Positions 12,607 to 22,235 of a stretch of 64,000 nt of DNA are shown here, piece by piece. The stretch is from Erigeron canadensis (Eukaryota > Streptophyta > Magnoliopsida > Asterales > Asteraceae). The stretch is from assembly GCF_010389155.1 (NCBI RefSeq), contig NC_057768.1:11220501-11284500 (forward strand), written 5' to 3'. Every line of letters begins with the position of its first letter. Position 1 is the stretch's first letter. A program made the position numbers and the translations under genes. The notes under the pieces were generated by a model. The model saw only the letters and a program-made list of their open reading frames with translations, did no database searches and was not told the DNA's origin.

Positions 12607-12624
12607 TGGCGCCATCCGTGGGAC
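12607..12624 (+). other. Tat element primer binding site
   Basis: TGGCGCCATCCGTGGGAC two bases after the LTR. This resembles the PBS of Tat/Ogre-type elements (TGGCGCC followed by a TGGGA block), which pair with the 3' end of a tRNA other than initiator Met. Confidence 0.8.
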
Positions 12625-12680
12625 CTCATCTAGAATCAAGAACCCACGACAAAGATTTTTGTGCGCTCACGCCGCAAGAA

Positions 12681-13293
12681 ATGGTGAAGAAGAACAAGAG
12701 CAGGCCCCTAAAGGACAGAAGGGCAGCCCTGGCGATCAGCCAAGGAACCGCCAGTCACCAAGATCCGTGTCGGATCAAGACAGAAGGTTTCTATTTCCCT
12801 CCCTTGGGAAAGGAAAAACCATCTAACAAGCCGCTCATTATTCAAACCACGGTGTACAACATCGAAGTGAGAAGGGTCTACTTAGATAGTGGAAGTGAGT
12901 GTGACGTGATCTTTGAACACTGCTTCCTCAAACTACCAGACGCCTTGCGAGCCCTAAAGATAGACCTCTCGGGGACCGTTAATCGGCTTCTCGGGAGAAT
13001 ACGCATGGCCGTTGGGGGAAATCGACTTGGACATCACCATCAGCGACGGAACACATGAAAGAACCGAGACTCTGGATCTTTCGATAGTGCGCTCCCCATC
13101 ACCCTATAATATTCTCCTGGGGAGAACCGCAATGCAAAAGCTGCAGATAGTGCCCTCAGTGATTCACAGGCTTATAAAGTTCCGATCCAAGGCAGGGATA
13201 GGAATGATCCACTCCACCTACGAGGCAGCTAAGCAAGTCAGTGACGTAAAAAGGGGCAACAACGCAAGCCCGTCCGTCCCGAAGGATACGTAA
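12681..13293 (+). pseudogene. Tat protease region; gag missing
   Basis: Starts MVKKNKSRPLKDRRAALAIS, then reaches an aspartic protease with VYLDSGSECDVIF (near 12880-12910) and ILLGRTAMQKL (near 13110). The frame shifts near 13010-13040. Tat gags are usually several hundred residues long and include a Retrotrans_gag domain; here only about 75 nt separate the PBS from this frame, so gag has been deleted. Confidence 0.85.
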
Positions 13294-13308
13294 GAAGAGG
13301 AAAATACG

Positions 13309-14746
13309 ATGAAGGTCAGAATCAACCCTGATTACCCTGACCAAACAATCTCTATTGGTGTGCACCTTTCGGATGGATGCAAATACAAGCTCCGAAAATT
13401 GCTACAGGCGAACATGGACATTTTCGCCTTGGAATACAAAGACATGACCGGAGTGCCTTGGATCCTCACGTTGGAAGGCAAGCCCTTCGTGACGGAGCAT
13501 CGCTTGAACGAGCGAAAGCATGTAGAACTGGTTCACCAAAAAAAAGCGCAGCCTCTCCGGCATAATAAGAAAGTCCACCTACCCAATATGGATCGCTAAC
13601 CCCGTAATGGTGAGAAAGGGGGACTGGGGATGGCAGATGTGTGTCAATTTCACAAACATAAACAAGGCTTGCCCCAATGACTGCTATCCCATGCCGGAAA
13701 TTGATTGGAAGGTGGAGTCACTGACGGAACATAAACTAAAGTGCTTCTTGGATGCATACAAAGGGTACCACCAAATACAAATGGCGGAAGAAGATGAAGA
13801 TAAGACAACATTCTACACGAGTAGGGGGACCTACTATTATAGAAAGATGCCATTTGGTTTAAAGAACGCATGGGCAATGTACCAACGATTGGTTGATAAA
13901 GCCTTCACGACGCAAATAGGGAGGAACCTGGAAGCATATGTGGACGATATGGTCATCAAAAGCTTAGACGAGGAAGGCCTCATGGAGGATGTACTCGAGA
14001 CCTTCGGGAACCTTCGTAGGATAAACATGAAGCTGAACCCTAAAAAATGCTCCTTCGGTGTAGAGGAAGGCAAATTTTTAGGATATTACATCAGCAACAA
14101 AGGGATCCACGCAAACCCCTCGAAGATAAATAAATTAAAGCAGATCCCAGCGCCGAAAAAAAATAAGGAAGCCCAGAGCTTAAACGGCAAACTCGCAGCA
14201 CTCAGTCGCTATCTTTCCAGGGCCGCAGACAGGCAGCTCCCCTTCTTTAAGATATTGAAGGGCTGCGCCAGCAACAATGACTTCAAATGGACGGACGAAA
14301 CAAACAAAGCACTAGAACAAATGAAAGAATATATCACAGACCTGCCAACACTTACAGCCCCAAGACCAAAAGAAACTCTCTTCGTGTATCAAATCCCGAT
14401 TTATTTCATAAGCAGGGTCCTACAAGGCGGAGAAGCCAACTACCTAGAGCTAGAAAAGCTTACCCTGGCGTTAGTTCATGCAGCACGTAGGTTGCGAAGG
14501 TACTTCCAGGCACACCTTATCGTTGTTTTGTCTGATAAACCGATAAAACAAATACTGGTGAAGCCGGAAGAATCAGGACGAGTAGCTAAGTGGGCCATCG
14601 AGTTGGGAGAACATGACATAGAATTTAGAGCAAGGAATGCAGTTAAAGGACAGGTGTTGACTGACTTCATTACGGAAGTCCATGAAGGAAAAAAACTCCA
14701 TGATGCATTCTGTATTGTTGGAGGTGATAGGAAGCGTCTAACATGA
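13309..14746 (+). pseudogene. pol: Tat reverse transcriptase and RNase H
   Basis: Gypsy RT: WQMCVNFTNINKACPNDCYP, the FLDAYKGYHQI block, KMPFGLKNAWAMYQRLVD and the catalytic AYVDDMVIKS (near 13935). The RNase H connection follows with FLGYYISNKGI and LNGKLAALSRYLSRAADR, then the RNase H with ALVHAARRLRRYFQAH. Two frames (13309-13599 and 13607-14746) are separated by a short break near 13600. The end near 14746 stops just before the second RNase H. Confidence 0.92.
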
Positions 14747-14756
14747 CACCTGGAAG

Positions 14757-15245
14757 TTGTACACTGATGGGGCCGCTAGTTCAGACGGTTGTGGGGTGGG
14801 CCTCATGTTATTTATCCTGGAGGACAAAGAATTCACTTATGCGCTGAGGTTTGAGTTCGATGTAACCAACAACGAGGCCGAGTATGAAGCATTACTAGCA
14901 GGGTTGCAAATGGCCAGGGACATGAAGATCCGCAATATCCATGCATACGTTGACTCCCAGTTAGTGGCGTGTCAAGTGAAAGGGGAGTACGATGCGAAGC
15001 AGGGAACAACAAAGCTATATCTACAAAAGGTGCGGGAATTGATAGAATGCTTCAGTCATTTCGAGATAGAGCACATTCGAAGAAACCAGAACAAAAAAGC
15101 AGATGCCTTGAGCAAGTTAGCTTTGCTCACATTTTGACATTTAGGAAAACAAGTACTGGTAGAAGTCCTGAAGGAAAGATCAATAGAAGAAAAACAGGTT
15201 TCGGACCTTGTAGAGGAGGAAGGAAAGAATTGGATGACTCCCATT
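14757..15245 (+). pseudogene. Tat additional (archaeal-type) RNase H, truncated before integrase
   Basis: MYTDGAASSDGCGVGLMLF with the acidic residues D, E (NNEAEYEALLAGL), D (AYVDSQLVACQV) and the final D (NKKADALSKLA) of a type I RNase H. This extra domain is diagnostic for Tat elements. Coding similarity continues in another frame to about 15240 and then joins directly to 3' LTR sequence at 15246; integrase, which normally follows, is lost. Confidence 0.9.
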
Positions 15246-15493
15246 AGAAAACCCTAAATCTTGGCCTAGTTCCCAAGCCTAAGACATTCATATAAAAAGG
15301 ACGTGATGCGGCGCCATTTCGGAGAGAACACACCCTCGACATAACCAATCAGATCCTTGGAACGCTCAAACAAGATATACACATACATCAATTAGCGTAG
15401 AGAGATTCACTCTACCTTCGGGGAATCGCCAACAAACAACCAAAAACACCCATCATCCCCTTCTAAACCTAATCTTGGTTTGGTGTACAAACA
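15246..15493 (+). repeat. Tat element 3' LTR remnant
   Basis: 248 bp corresponding to 12356-12604 of the 5' LTR, ending GTACAAACA followed by the target duplication GGGAA. The U3 start is gone. Confidence 0.92.
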
Positions 15494-17278
15494 GGGAAGA
15501 CACTGGCATCACCCTTGTGATATTTCGTGTTGCATTAATGTTGACCTGGTCTTCCTAAGAAGTTTGAAATGGTGATATGATTGGTGGTGCAAAACCGGAG
15601 ACTGATGATGGATGTGTTGAAGAATCTGGTGGAGGTGATGTTGTATTTTCCGGTGGAGGTGGTGGCATTTCAGTTAGAATTGACTGGGAGACCGAAGTAA
15701 TAGTATGATCAACTTTCTCTTCTCCCAGAAAACTCATACTGACATCAAAGTCATTTCCTTCAGAAAGTGGAGAATCAACCATATCCCATTCTGAGCCGGT
15801 TCCACTTGCCTGGTCATCCACTTGAACATTCTCACTCAACCTATTTAAATAAATCTGAGCCTCATGTTCTAGATTTTCTTCCCTTTCAACATTTTCAACA
15901 ATTAAGGACCCATCCTCATTCATAATATCACCAGCCGAAGAAGTTGAGACTGGAATAACTAGAAGTGAAGCTCCAGTCATCCCAGCCTGTGCAATAGATG
16001 TGTCAGAAATATGGCTTTGTTCAAGGGGGTGAGCTGACACGGACTCTATTGAGAGTTGGGCTAACTCTCTATTATCTTCACCATTTCCTCCTACTAGAAT
16101 TTCGGAAGTGGTTGCTTGCAAGGTTCCCAAATTTACATCTCCAGAATCCTGTTGGGAGGATTCTGGATGGCTAGTCTGGGCACTACAAGGATTGACCAAT
16201 TCTCCTCCTCTCCTAAGACGTCGGTTATTATTTCTTGGTCTTCTGGGAGGTTCGGGGATAACAATTTCATTCTGCTGTGGGTCAGGAACCACCTATGTAA
16301 TGGGTGGCACCCTTTCAACCATGAGGACTTTAGTAGGTCCCTCATTATTTTGAGGCCTGCCTGAAGCCTCTCCTGAGCCAGCTTGTGTTGCTGTGTCAGT
16401 TTCATCAAGGTTTTGAAATTGGTAAATCATGACAGACGGGATCTCAACTTCACCAGTAGCAGATTTTAAATTTGAGAGATCCCTCATGAATTCACACAAA
16501 GAAAAATGACTCGTATTAAAATCATATTCACGACCCAATGCACTTTTAAAAACCAAGGATAAAAAGCGAATAAATGGTATGAAAGCCTTTCTACCTTTCA
16601 CCTTGACTCTTTCAACCAGATCATCAAAAAATATTTGGGCAAAATCTACCCGATATCCATGCCATAAGGAGTAAGCAATCTTCAGATGAGTCTGGTTGAT
16701 CTGATCTAGCCCACCAGAACTTCCTCCAAGACACTCAACGATGTGGGTGAAGAAATATCTCCAAGAATCTATCAGCTTGCTCATATAAATGGTTCCTTTT
16801 CTTGTTAACTGACCATGAGCATCCATTTTGTCTTGGTGGCCCATCAAACGACAAACTTCCCTTGTATTTATTCCAGAAGGGAGAAGAACAGGCAACTCAT
16901 TTTCATCAATATAATCGAGTTGTAAAGCATCTCTTAATGTATCAACAATAAGAGAGAAAGATTTGGTGCCATTTTTTAGAGTATAGTAAATGGTATTTTC
17001 GGATTCTTTATAATCAGCAGTATAGCAGAATTCACATAAATACTCATGATACATTTTATTTGGATTTAAAGTAAGGGCACCATACAGAGGACCAGAACAA
17101 AAGAAAGTCTGGAGGTGGCCACGTGATTTGTAGAAAGAGAAAGTCTGGCCATCCAATTGTTCATGTTGATCCTGATGGCTTTGGGACCAAGATTTACATA
17201 TCGAGGCTTTTTCATAGCCTCTATAGGATTGTATTCGGTGGCGAGGAGATTTTTTGGTGAAGCTTTTGGTGCCATTTG

Positions 17279-18219
17279 ATAGGAATAATGAAAATAAAAC
17301 TGAAATTAGGGTTTACGAAGAGGAGTTATGAAGAAAGAGAGTGATGATTGGAATTGAATGAAGGAAAAGAGTAAATGAAAGAATTTAGAGAGATTTTGGG
17401 AGTAAATGATTTTCGAAGTGAAAGTAAATGAAGATGAAAAAGGAAATTATATAGGAGAGAGAAAAATGGAATTCAAAACGGTTAATTTGAAATATTTCAA
17501 AACAATTTTGATTGGTTTTGACATCCGCATTTAATGTTTCCCATCACACATAAATGTATGACGGTTGACAGCCCACTAATAACTACCAAAAATTCACTTT
17601 TTATTATCCCAAGGTAACAAATCCCACTAAATATTTGAAAAGATATGCCACGTAGGATAATATAATAAATATCCTTTTGAAAGGGTTTGCATATGTGGCA
17701 CGCACTAACATCAGGTGAACACATGTTATTTCTGACAACCATGACTCAAGTTTTAATGCATCTGGAGGATGACTGGTCACTCCAGTAGCACTGGTAGATT
17801 AGTCTAGTGAAACATGCATTAAATGGTACACTAGAGGGACAATGTACCCTAGAGACCTCAAACACGCACTTCAAAAATAGAAAGACAAGTGAGAGGAACA
17901 CATTTACAAATCAATTTTCATTACTTCAAACACGCACTTCAACTATCTAAATATTTAATGAGAGGGACACATTTACAAGGTTCCAGTAGAATTTTCCACA
18001 AAAATTCTGCAGAGGAAAAATAAATTAATAAATTCCCCCTGAAATTAAGACATTTTTAGGATAAAAATTCTGGTCGAGTCTTCCCCCTGGAATGGTGATC
18101 CATTAATCTATCAGTGCAATATCACTGAGGCGTTCGATAGCTTTACTGGCATACATTTATAAATCTGGAATCAAAGAACCTTGCTAGTGTCACAAAGGCG
18201 TTCATAACAAGGTTCCAGA
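17279..18219 (-). other. S2 ORF3 promoter/5' leader and post-pol spacer
   Basis: Non-coding stretch between the RNase H stop (18220) and ORF3. It contains, in minus-strand order, two PPT-like purine runs (near 18078-18092, CCAGGGGGAAG; near 18030-18045, TTTCAGGGGGAATTT), two copies of a TGTAAATGTGTCC unit (near 17900 and 17960), and a block shared with S5 (ACATTAAATGCGGATGTCAA, near 17516-17536) leading into a TATA box at 17446-17453. Confidence 0.7.
17446..17453 (-). promoter_or_regulatory. Candidate internal TATA box of S2 ORF3
   Basis: Minus-strand CTCCTATATAATTTCC. The TATA element lies about 170 nt before the ORF3 ATG (17275). S5 has TATAAATA at the matching place, also about 173 nt before its ORF3 ATG. 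Conserved position and sequence context (TTTTGAATTCC just upstream in both) support a real promoter; no transcript evidence is available here. Confidence 0.6.
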
Positions 18220-20443
18220 TTAAGGGTTCAACATTCCCAACTCACTAACAAGATATTGAAAAGTTTTCTCATCCAAAGGTTTTGTAAATATGTCAGCGAG
18301 TTGTTTGTTAGTGGGGATGAAGTGGATTTCAACATCATTTTTCATAACATGATCATGAATGAAATGATACCTGACATCAATGTGTTTCGTCTTGGAGTGC
18401 ATGACTGGATTGTTTGAGATAGCAATGACACTGGTATTATCACACAATATAGGAGTCTTTGTATACTTAATACCATAATCAAGCAACTGGTTCTTCATCC
18501 AGGTATCTGAGCCCAACAACTGGCTGCAGACACATATTCTGCTTCAGCAGTGGATAATGAGACAAAAGTTTGCTTCTTACTGGTCCAGCTCACCAGTTTG
18601 CCACCAAGGAAATGACATCCACTAGTAGTGGATTTCCTGTTTATCTTACAACCTGCATGATCTGAATCTGAATAGCCCATTAGATCTAAGCCTGAGCCTT
18701 TGGGATACCAAAGACCCAAACTGGGAGCACCCTTAAGGTATTTCAGAATGCGCTTTACAGCCGCCAGATGAGATTCTTTTGGGTTAGACTGATATCTGGC
18801 ACAAAGACAAGTTGCAAACATTATATCTGGTCTACTGGCTGTTAAATACATCAGTGAATCAATTATACCTCTATAGGCAGTGGTGTTCACTGGTTTCCCA
18901 TCAGGGTCTGAATCTATATTTAAAGGTGCAGAAATTGGAGTTGCCTTAGATGGTGAAGAATTCATATCAAATTTTCTTAAAATATCTCTAACATATTTTT
19001 CTTGATTAAGAAAAGTACCATCACTGGTTTGTTTAATTTGGAGTTCTAGAAAAAAATGTTAATTCACCCATCAAACTCATTTCAAATTTTGAAGACATAA
19101 TTTTTGAAAATTTCTTGCACAAAGATTTATCAGTAGAGCCAAAAATAATATCATCAACATAAACTTGTACCAACAAAAGATTACCTCTTTCACGAAAAAT
19201 AAATAAGGTATTGTCAATTACACCTCTTTTGAAACCGTTTTCAAATAAGTGTTTAGTCAGAGTATCATACCAGGCTCTAGGGGCTAGTCTGAGGCCATAC
19301 AGTGCCTTGTCTAGATGATATACCTAATGCGGATGCTTTTCATCAATGAAGTCTGGTGGTTGCTTGACGTAAACTTCTTCTAATTCTCCATTCAAAAATG
19401 CACTCTTGACGTCCATTTGGTAGACCTTGAACTTATGATGAGCAGCAAAGGCTAAAAACATTCTGATGGCTTCTAGCCTTGCTACAGGAGCAAATGATTC
19501 TTCAAAGTCAAGATCTGTCTGGACGTACCCTTGTGCCACTAATCTGGCCTTATTTCTTATCACGTGTTCATCTTCATCAACCTTATTCCTGAAGATCCAT
19601 CTGGTTCCAATTGGTTCTCTCTTGCCAGCTGGAGGAGGAACTAGATACCAAACTTTGTTTCGTTCGAACTGGTGAAGCTCTTCTTGCATATCTATCACCC
19701 AACTTGGGTCATTCATTGCCTCGTCAATCTTCTTCGGTTCAATCAGTGATAAGAAGCTGACATATAAATATTGTTCACTGGAGGCACTTCTGGTCTGAAC
19801 CCCTCCAGATGAATCACCAATGATTTGATCAATTGGGTGATTTCTGGTCTATTTAGAGTATTGAACGGGATTGTTATGAACAACAATAACAGTGCAAGTA
19901 TTCAATTTATTTTCTGGAAGAGGATCTTGCCAGACAACTTCAACGTCTTCATCGGAATCTGTAAGATCACGATTTGCATCATGAAATTCTTCATTTAAAG
20001 TCATTTCTTGAATTACTGGATCAAAATCAATTGGAGCTGATATTGGAGGTGTAGTACGAACATCTGATCCAATAACAAGTTCAGAGGGTAGTTTGAAACT
20101 TATTGAAGGACAAAATGAAGTATTACTGAGAGGATTTTCAATTTGCACTGGTTCCAAGTCAGGATGACTGGAAACATCTTCAGATGAATCTTTGATTTTT
20201 TGGCGGAGAATTAAGGGTTGGCGGAGGATTTATTGTAGTTGATATCACCAAAGATAATTTGATTTTTTGGCGGAGAATTAAGGGTTGGCTTTTTATTGAT
20301 TGCTTCATTGGACTCATCGAATGTGACATGTATTGACTCCTGGACCCATTCCAGTCTCTTGTTGTAGACTCTGAAGGCCTTGTGAATGGCTGAATATCCT
20401 AAGAAATATCCTTCATTAGCTTTGGCATCAAGTTTGCCTAACT
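18220..20443 (-). pseudogene. pol: S2 pol remnant: linker, RT, RNase H
   Basis: Minus-strand pieces at 19849-20157 (post-integrase linker), 19324-19716 (RT start, [13 protein letters not shown] ... [20 protein letters not shown]), about 18965-19320 (YVDD region, out of frame), 18495-18965 (RNase H first half, YLTASRPDIMFATCLCARYQ) and 18220-18519 (RNase H end, LVSELGMLNP). Several frameshifts and stops. Homology begins at 20443 in the segment that follows integrase, so protease and integrase core are absent. A short local duplication lies at about 20190-20285. Confidence 0.9.
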
Positions 20444-21663
20444 TGTTAGTTCATGATTCTCAGTGAAATGAGCATTCTAGATATGTGTTGTATATTTGTG
20501 TATAATTTCAAGTCTTGGAATTATCTTGTAATTACCGTTTGTCTTAATACCCTGGTATATTTTGTGAAAGCCAATTGGGATCCAACTTATGTTTATATGT
20601 TTGTTTATTATTTGTATTTTGCAGGTTTTAGACATAACATGTAAAGAGTCTTTAAGTTAATATTGTTTCTGCGTATTAACAACATTTGAGATATTAACTT
20701 AATGTACTTCCAGAGGGAAGTTAAGATATTTGTGTTGCTGCATATTTACATCAGTATGAACATTAATCTTATATACACACTTCCAATAGGTAATATTGAC
20801 GACACTGTTTTTGCGTATTCACAGCAGTTGAAATGTGACAAAGGCTAATGCTAGTTCTGCGTATCTTTACAGCAGTTAAAGCATTAGTTGAGTTAATGTC
20901 GGTTCTGCGTCTTGATAACAGTAAAGATATTAACTTAGAGTACAATGCTGGTTATGCGTCTTAACAGCAGTAAAGACATTTACTCACCATATCCAAAGTG
21001 TTATTTGAGGGTTCTTAGGAACAAGCAAAAAGTCTTGCTTGGTCAAAGTAAGAACACTCAAATGTTCATTTGAGAGTTTCTAAGAAACAAGCAAAAGTAT
21101 GCTTGCTCTCAAGAACTCTCAAATGGTTTGAGAGTTTCTGTGGAAACAAGGAAAAGTATGATATGCCCACAGAAACACGCAAACTGGCCAAAACCCTAAT
21201 GGGCTTGGGCTTGGAAACATGCATGGGCATGCGTGTTTCAGAACACGCATATAGCCATTTGCGTATTCCTAGCCCTTGCCTATAAATAGTGGGTGTGTGT
21301 CATGCGTATTCGAACAAGAGTGTAGAGAGAGAAACGAGCAAATCCTAGAGAGAGAAAACGAAGAACACGCACGGTTGATCTTGTGGGTAATACTTGCCTC
21401 GTGCACGAACCGCAAACACACACCCGGTCCCCCGAACGGCTCGTAAATTGCAAGTTACCACGTGTTTGGTAAGGTGCGTCCAAAGAGCCGTTCCCGGAGT
21501 GTTTATCATCATGTAAAAGATATATATATATATATATAGTGATATATATATCATCTAAAGGTAGATATATAAGACGTGGGTTATTTCGAGAAATTTCCGC
21601 ACCTCGACATATCCTTAAGTCGATCTCTGGTTTGATAGTAGTACAAGATCAGAGGGACTTACA
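20444..21663 (+). repeat. S3 5' LTR
   Basis: 1220 bp from TGTTAGTTCATG to GGGACTTACA, followed by the PBS. TATAAATA at 21281-21288 after a long repeat-rich U3. An (AT)n run at 21519-21550. No second copy is found in the window. Confidence 0.88.
20650..21175 (+). repeat. Tandem motif arrays in the S3 LTR U3
   Basis: First array, 20650-20990: about six diverged units of 45-75 bp sharing TTCTGCGTATTNACAGCAG followed by a (T)TAAAGATATTAACT-like part (TGCGT at about 20667, 20811, 20855, 20902, 20952; a degenerate TGCATATTTA near 20739). Second array, 21000-21175: three units built on GAGAGTTTCTAAGAAACAAGCAAA. Both lie upstream of the TATA box at 21281. Confidence 0.75.
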
Positions 21664-21665
21664 AC

Positions 21666-21678
21666 TGGTATCAGAGCC
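21666..21678 (+). other. S3 primer binding site
   Basis: TGGTATCAGAGCC, complementary to the 3' end of initiator methionine tRNA, two bases after the LTR. This is the usual Copia primer. Confidence 0.9.
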
Positions 21679-21899
21679 AGGTTCTCGTAACCTTGGTTAG
21701 AGATTGACAACGGTTTTGTGGTATCCCTTTATTTACGTGAGTTAGGTGAAATTTAATCTTTGGGCAGGTTTTTGAAAAAAAGGTTCAAACTTGTTGCCAA
21801 ATATTGATTAATCTATATCCTAATATAATTTTCTCATAATCTTGTGTATCCTTGAGCAATATCGGGCTCGGGATCTAAGAAATTGTGGGAAAGTGGTGT

Positions 21900-22205
21900 T
21901 TGTGTGTTCTTGATAAGTGTACTATGCGTGTTCTTGAACACTAGTACCTTTCGTGCGCGTTTTGATATTACCAAGGCTTTTCTGTGTTCTTGTGTTTTGC
22001 TTGTTCTTGAAATTTTGAGAGTTCTTAATATTTTGTGTGTTTCTTGAACTTTGTGTGTTTCTTGAACGGTGCACGTTTCTCCTAGTTTGCGTGTTCTCAG
22101 ATTTTGCGCATTCTTGGACCATTTGCGTGTTCCTGGTGTTTGCGTGTTCCTACATTTTTGCGTGTTTCATTTGCGTGTTCCCAGTTTTCATGTTCTTATC
22201 AGGTT
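21900..22205 (+). repeat. Short tandem repeats in the S3 leader
   Basis: About a dozen diverged copies of a 15-25 bp unit with core TTTGCGTGTTCTTGAA between PBS and gag. TTCTTGAA occurs exactly at 21931, 22004, 22041 and 22059. The reverse strand reads open as a low-complexity Asn/Arg/Thr string only because of this repeat. Confidence 0.8.
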
Positions 22206-22235
22206 TGTATGTTTATAAGTTGAACCACATACACA

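Larger units (their letters stand above)
12201..15493 (+). mobile_element. Deleted Ty3/Gypsy Tat-lineage element inside S2 ORF3
   Basis: A plus-strand insertion with a perfect 5-bp target duplication GGGAA (12196-12200 and 15494-15498). Removing it joins ORF3 sequence matching S5 at about 63,850. It has a 404-bp 5' LTR, PBS, protease, RT, RNase H, an extra RNase H and a 3' LTR remnant. The extra (archaeal-type) RNase H and the TGGCGCC PBS place it in the Tat/Ogre/Retand group. Gag and integrase are absent, and the first 155 bp of the 3' LTR are missing together with the integrase region. In the shared 249 bp I count roughly 15 LTR differences (about 6%), so it is older than S4. Confidence 0.93.
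10290..17275 (-). pseudogene. S2 ORF3 (putative plant transposon protein, env-position gene), split
   Basis: Third gene of the Sirevirus-like element. Starts MAPKASPKNLLATEYNPI at 17275; the core domain (GALTLNPNKMYHEYLCEFCY ... GYRVDFAQIFFDDL ... RKAFIPFIRFLSL) matches the widespread 'putative plant transposon protein' domain and S5 ORF3. After it come an acidic linker (15555-16292), then, beyond the Tat insert, coiled-coil blocks (12060-11620 and 11594-10914) and a basic tail ending AEKRRA at 10290. Broken by frameshifts (near 17120, 10740, 10560), stops at 16293 (TAG for a probable Gln) and 15555, and the 3.3-kb insert at 12201-15493. There is no signal peptide or membrane segment, so an envelope role is not supported. 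Its function is unknown. Confidence 0.85.
9053..20443 (-). mobile_element. S2: Sirevirus-like Copia, 3' LTR to truncated pol
   Basis: Same family as S1 and S5, minus strand. Present are part of the pol linker and RT-RNase H (18220-20443), post-pol spacer, an ORF3 with its own TATA box (10290-17453), a polypurine tract and the 3' LTR (9053-10005). The 5' half (5' LTR, gag, protease, integrase core) is absent: at 20443 the homology to S5 pol stops and the S3 LTR begins. ORF3 is split by the Tat element at 12201-15493. Without that insert the remaining S2 is about 8.1 kb. Confidence 0.92.

Noticed and set aside
10290..17275. Calling ORF3 an envelope gene
   Set aside because: Its position after pol is env-like, but there is no signal peptide, transmembrane helix or cleavage site in S2, S4 or S5. 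I used the neutral term env-position gene.
21519..21550. (AT)n run as an origin or matrix attachment site
   Set aside because: Simple microsatellite inside the S3 LTR; no further support.
21922..22122. Reverse-strand open frame rich in Asn, Arg, Thr and Gln
   Set aside because: It only reflects translation of the TGCGTGTTCTTGAA tandem repeat.
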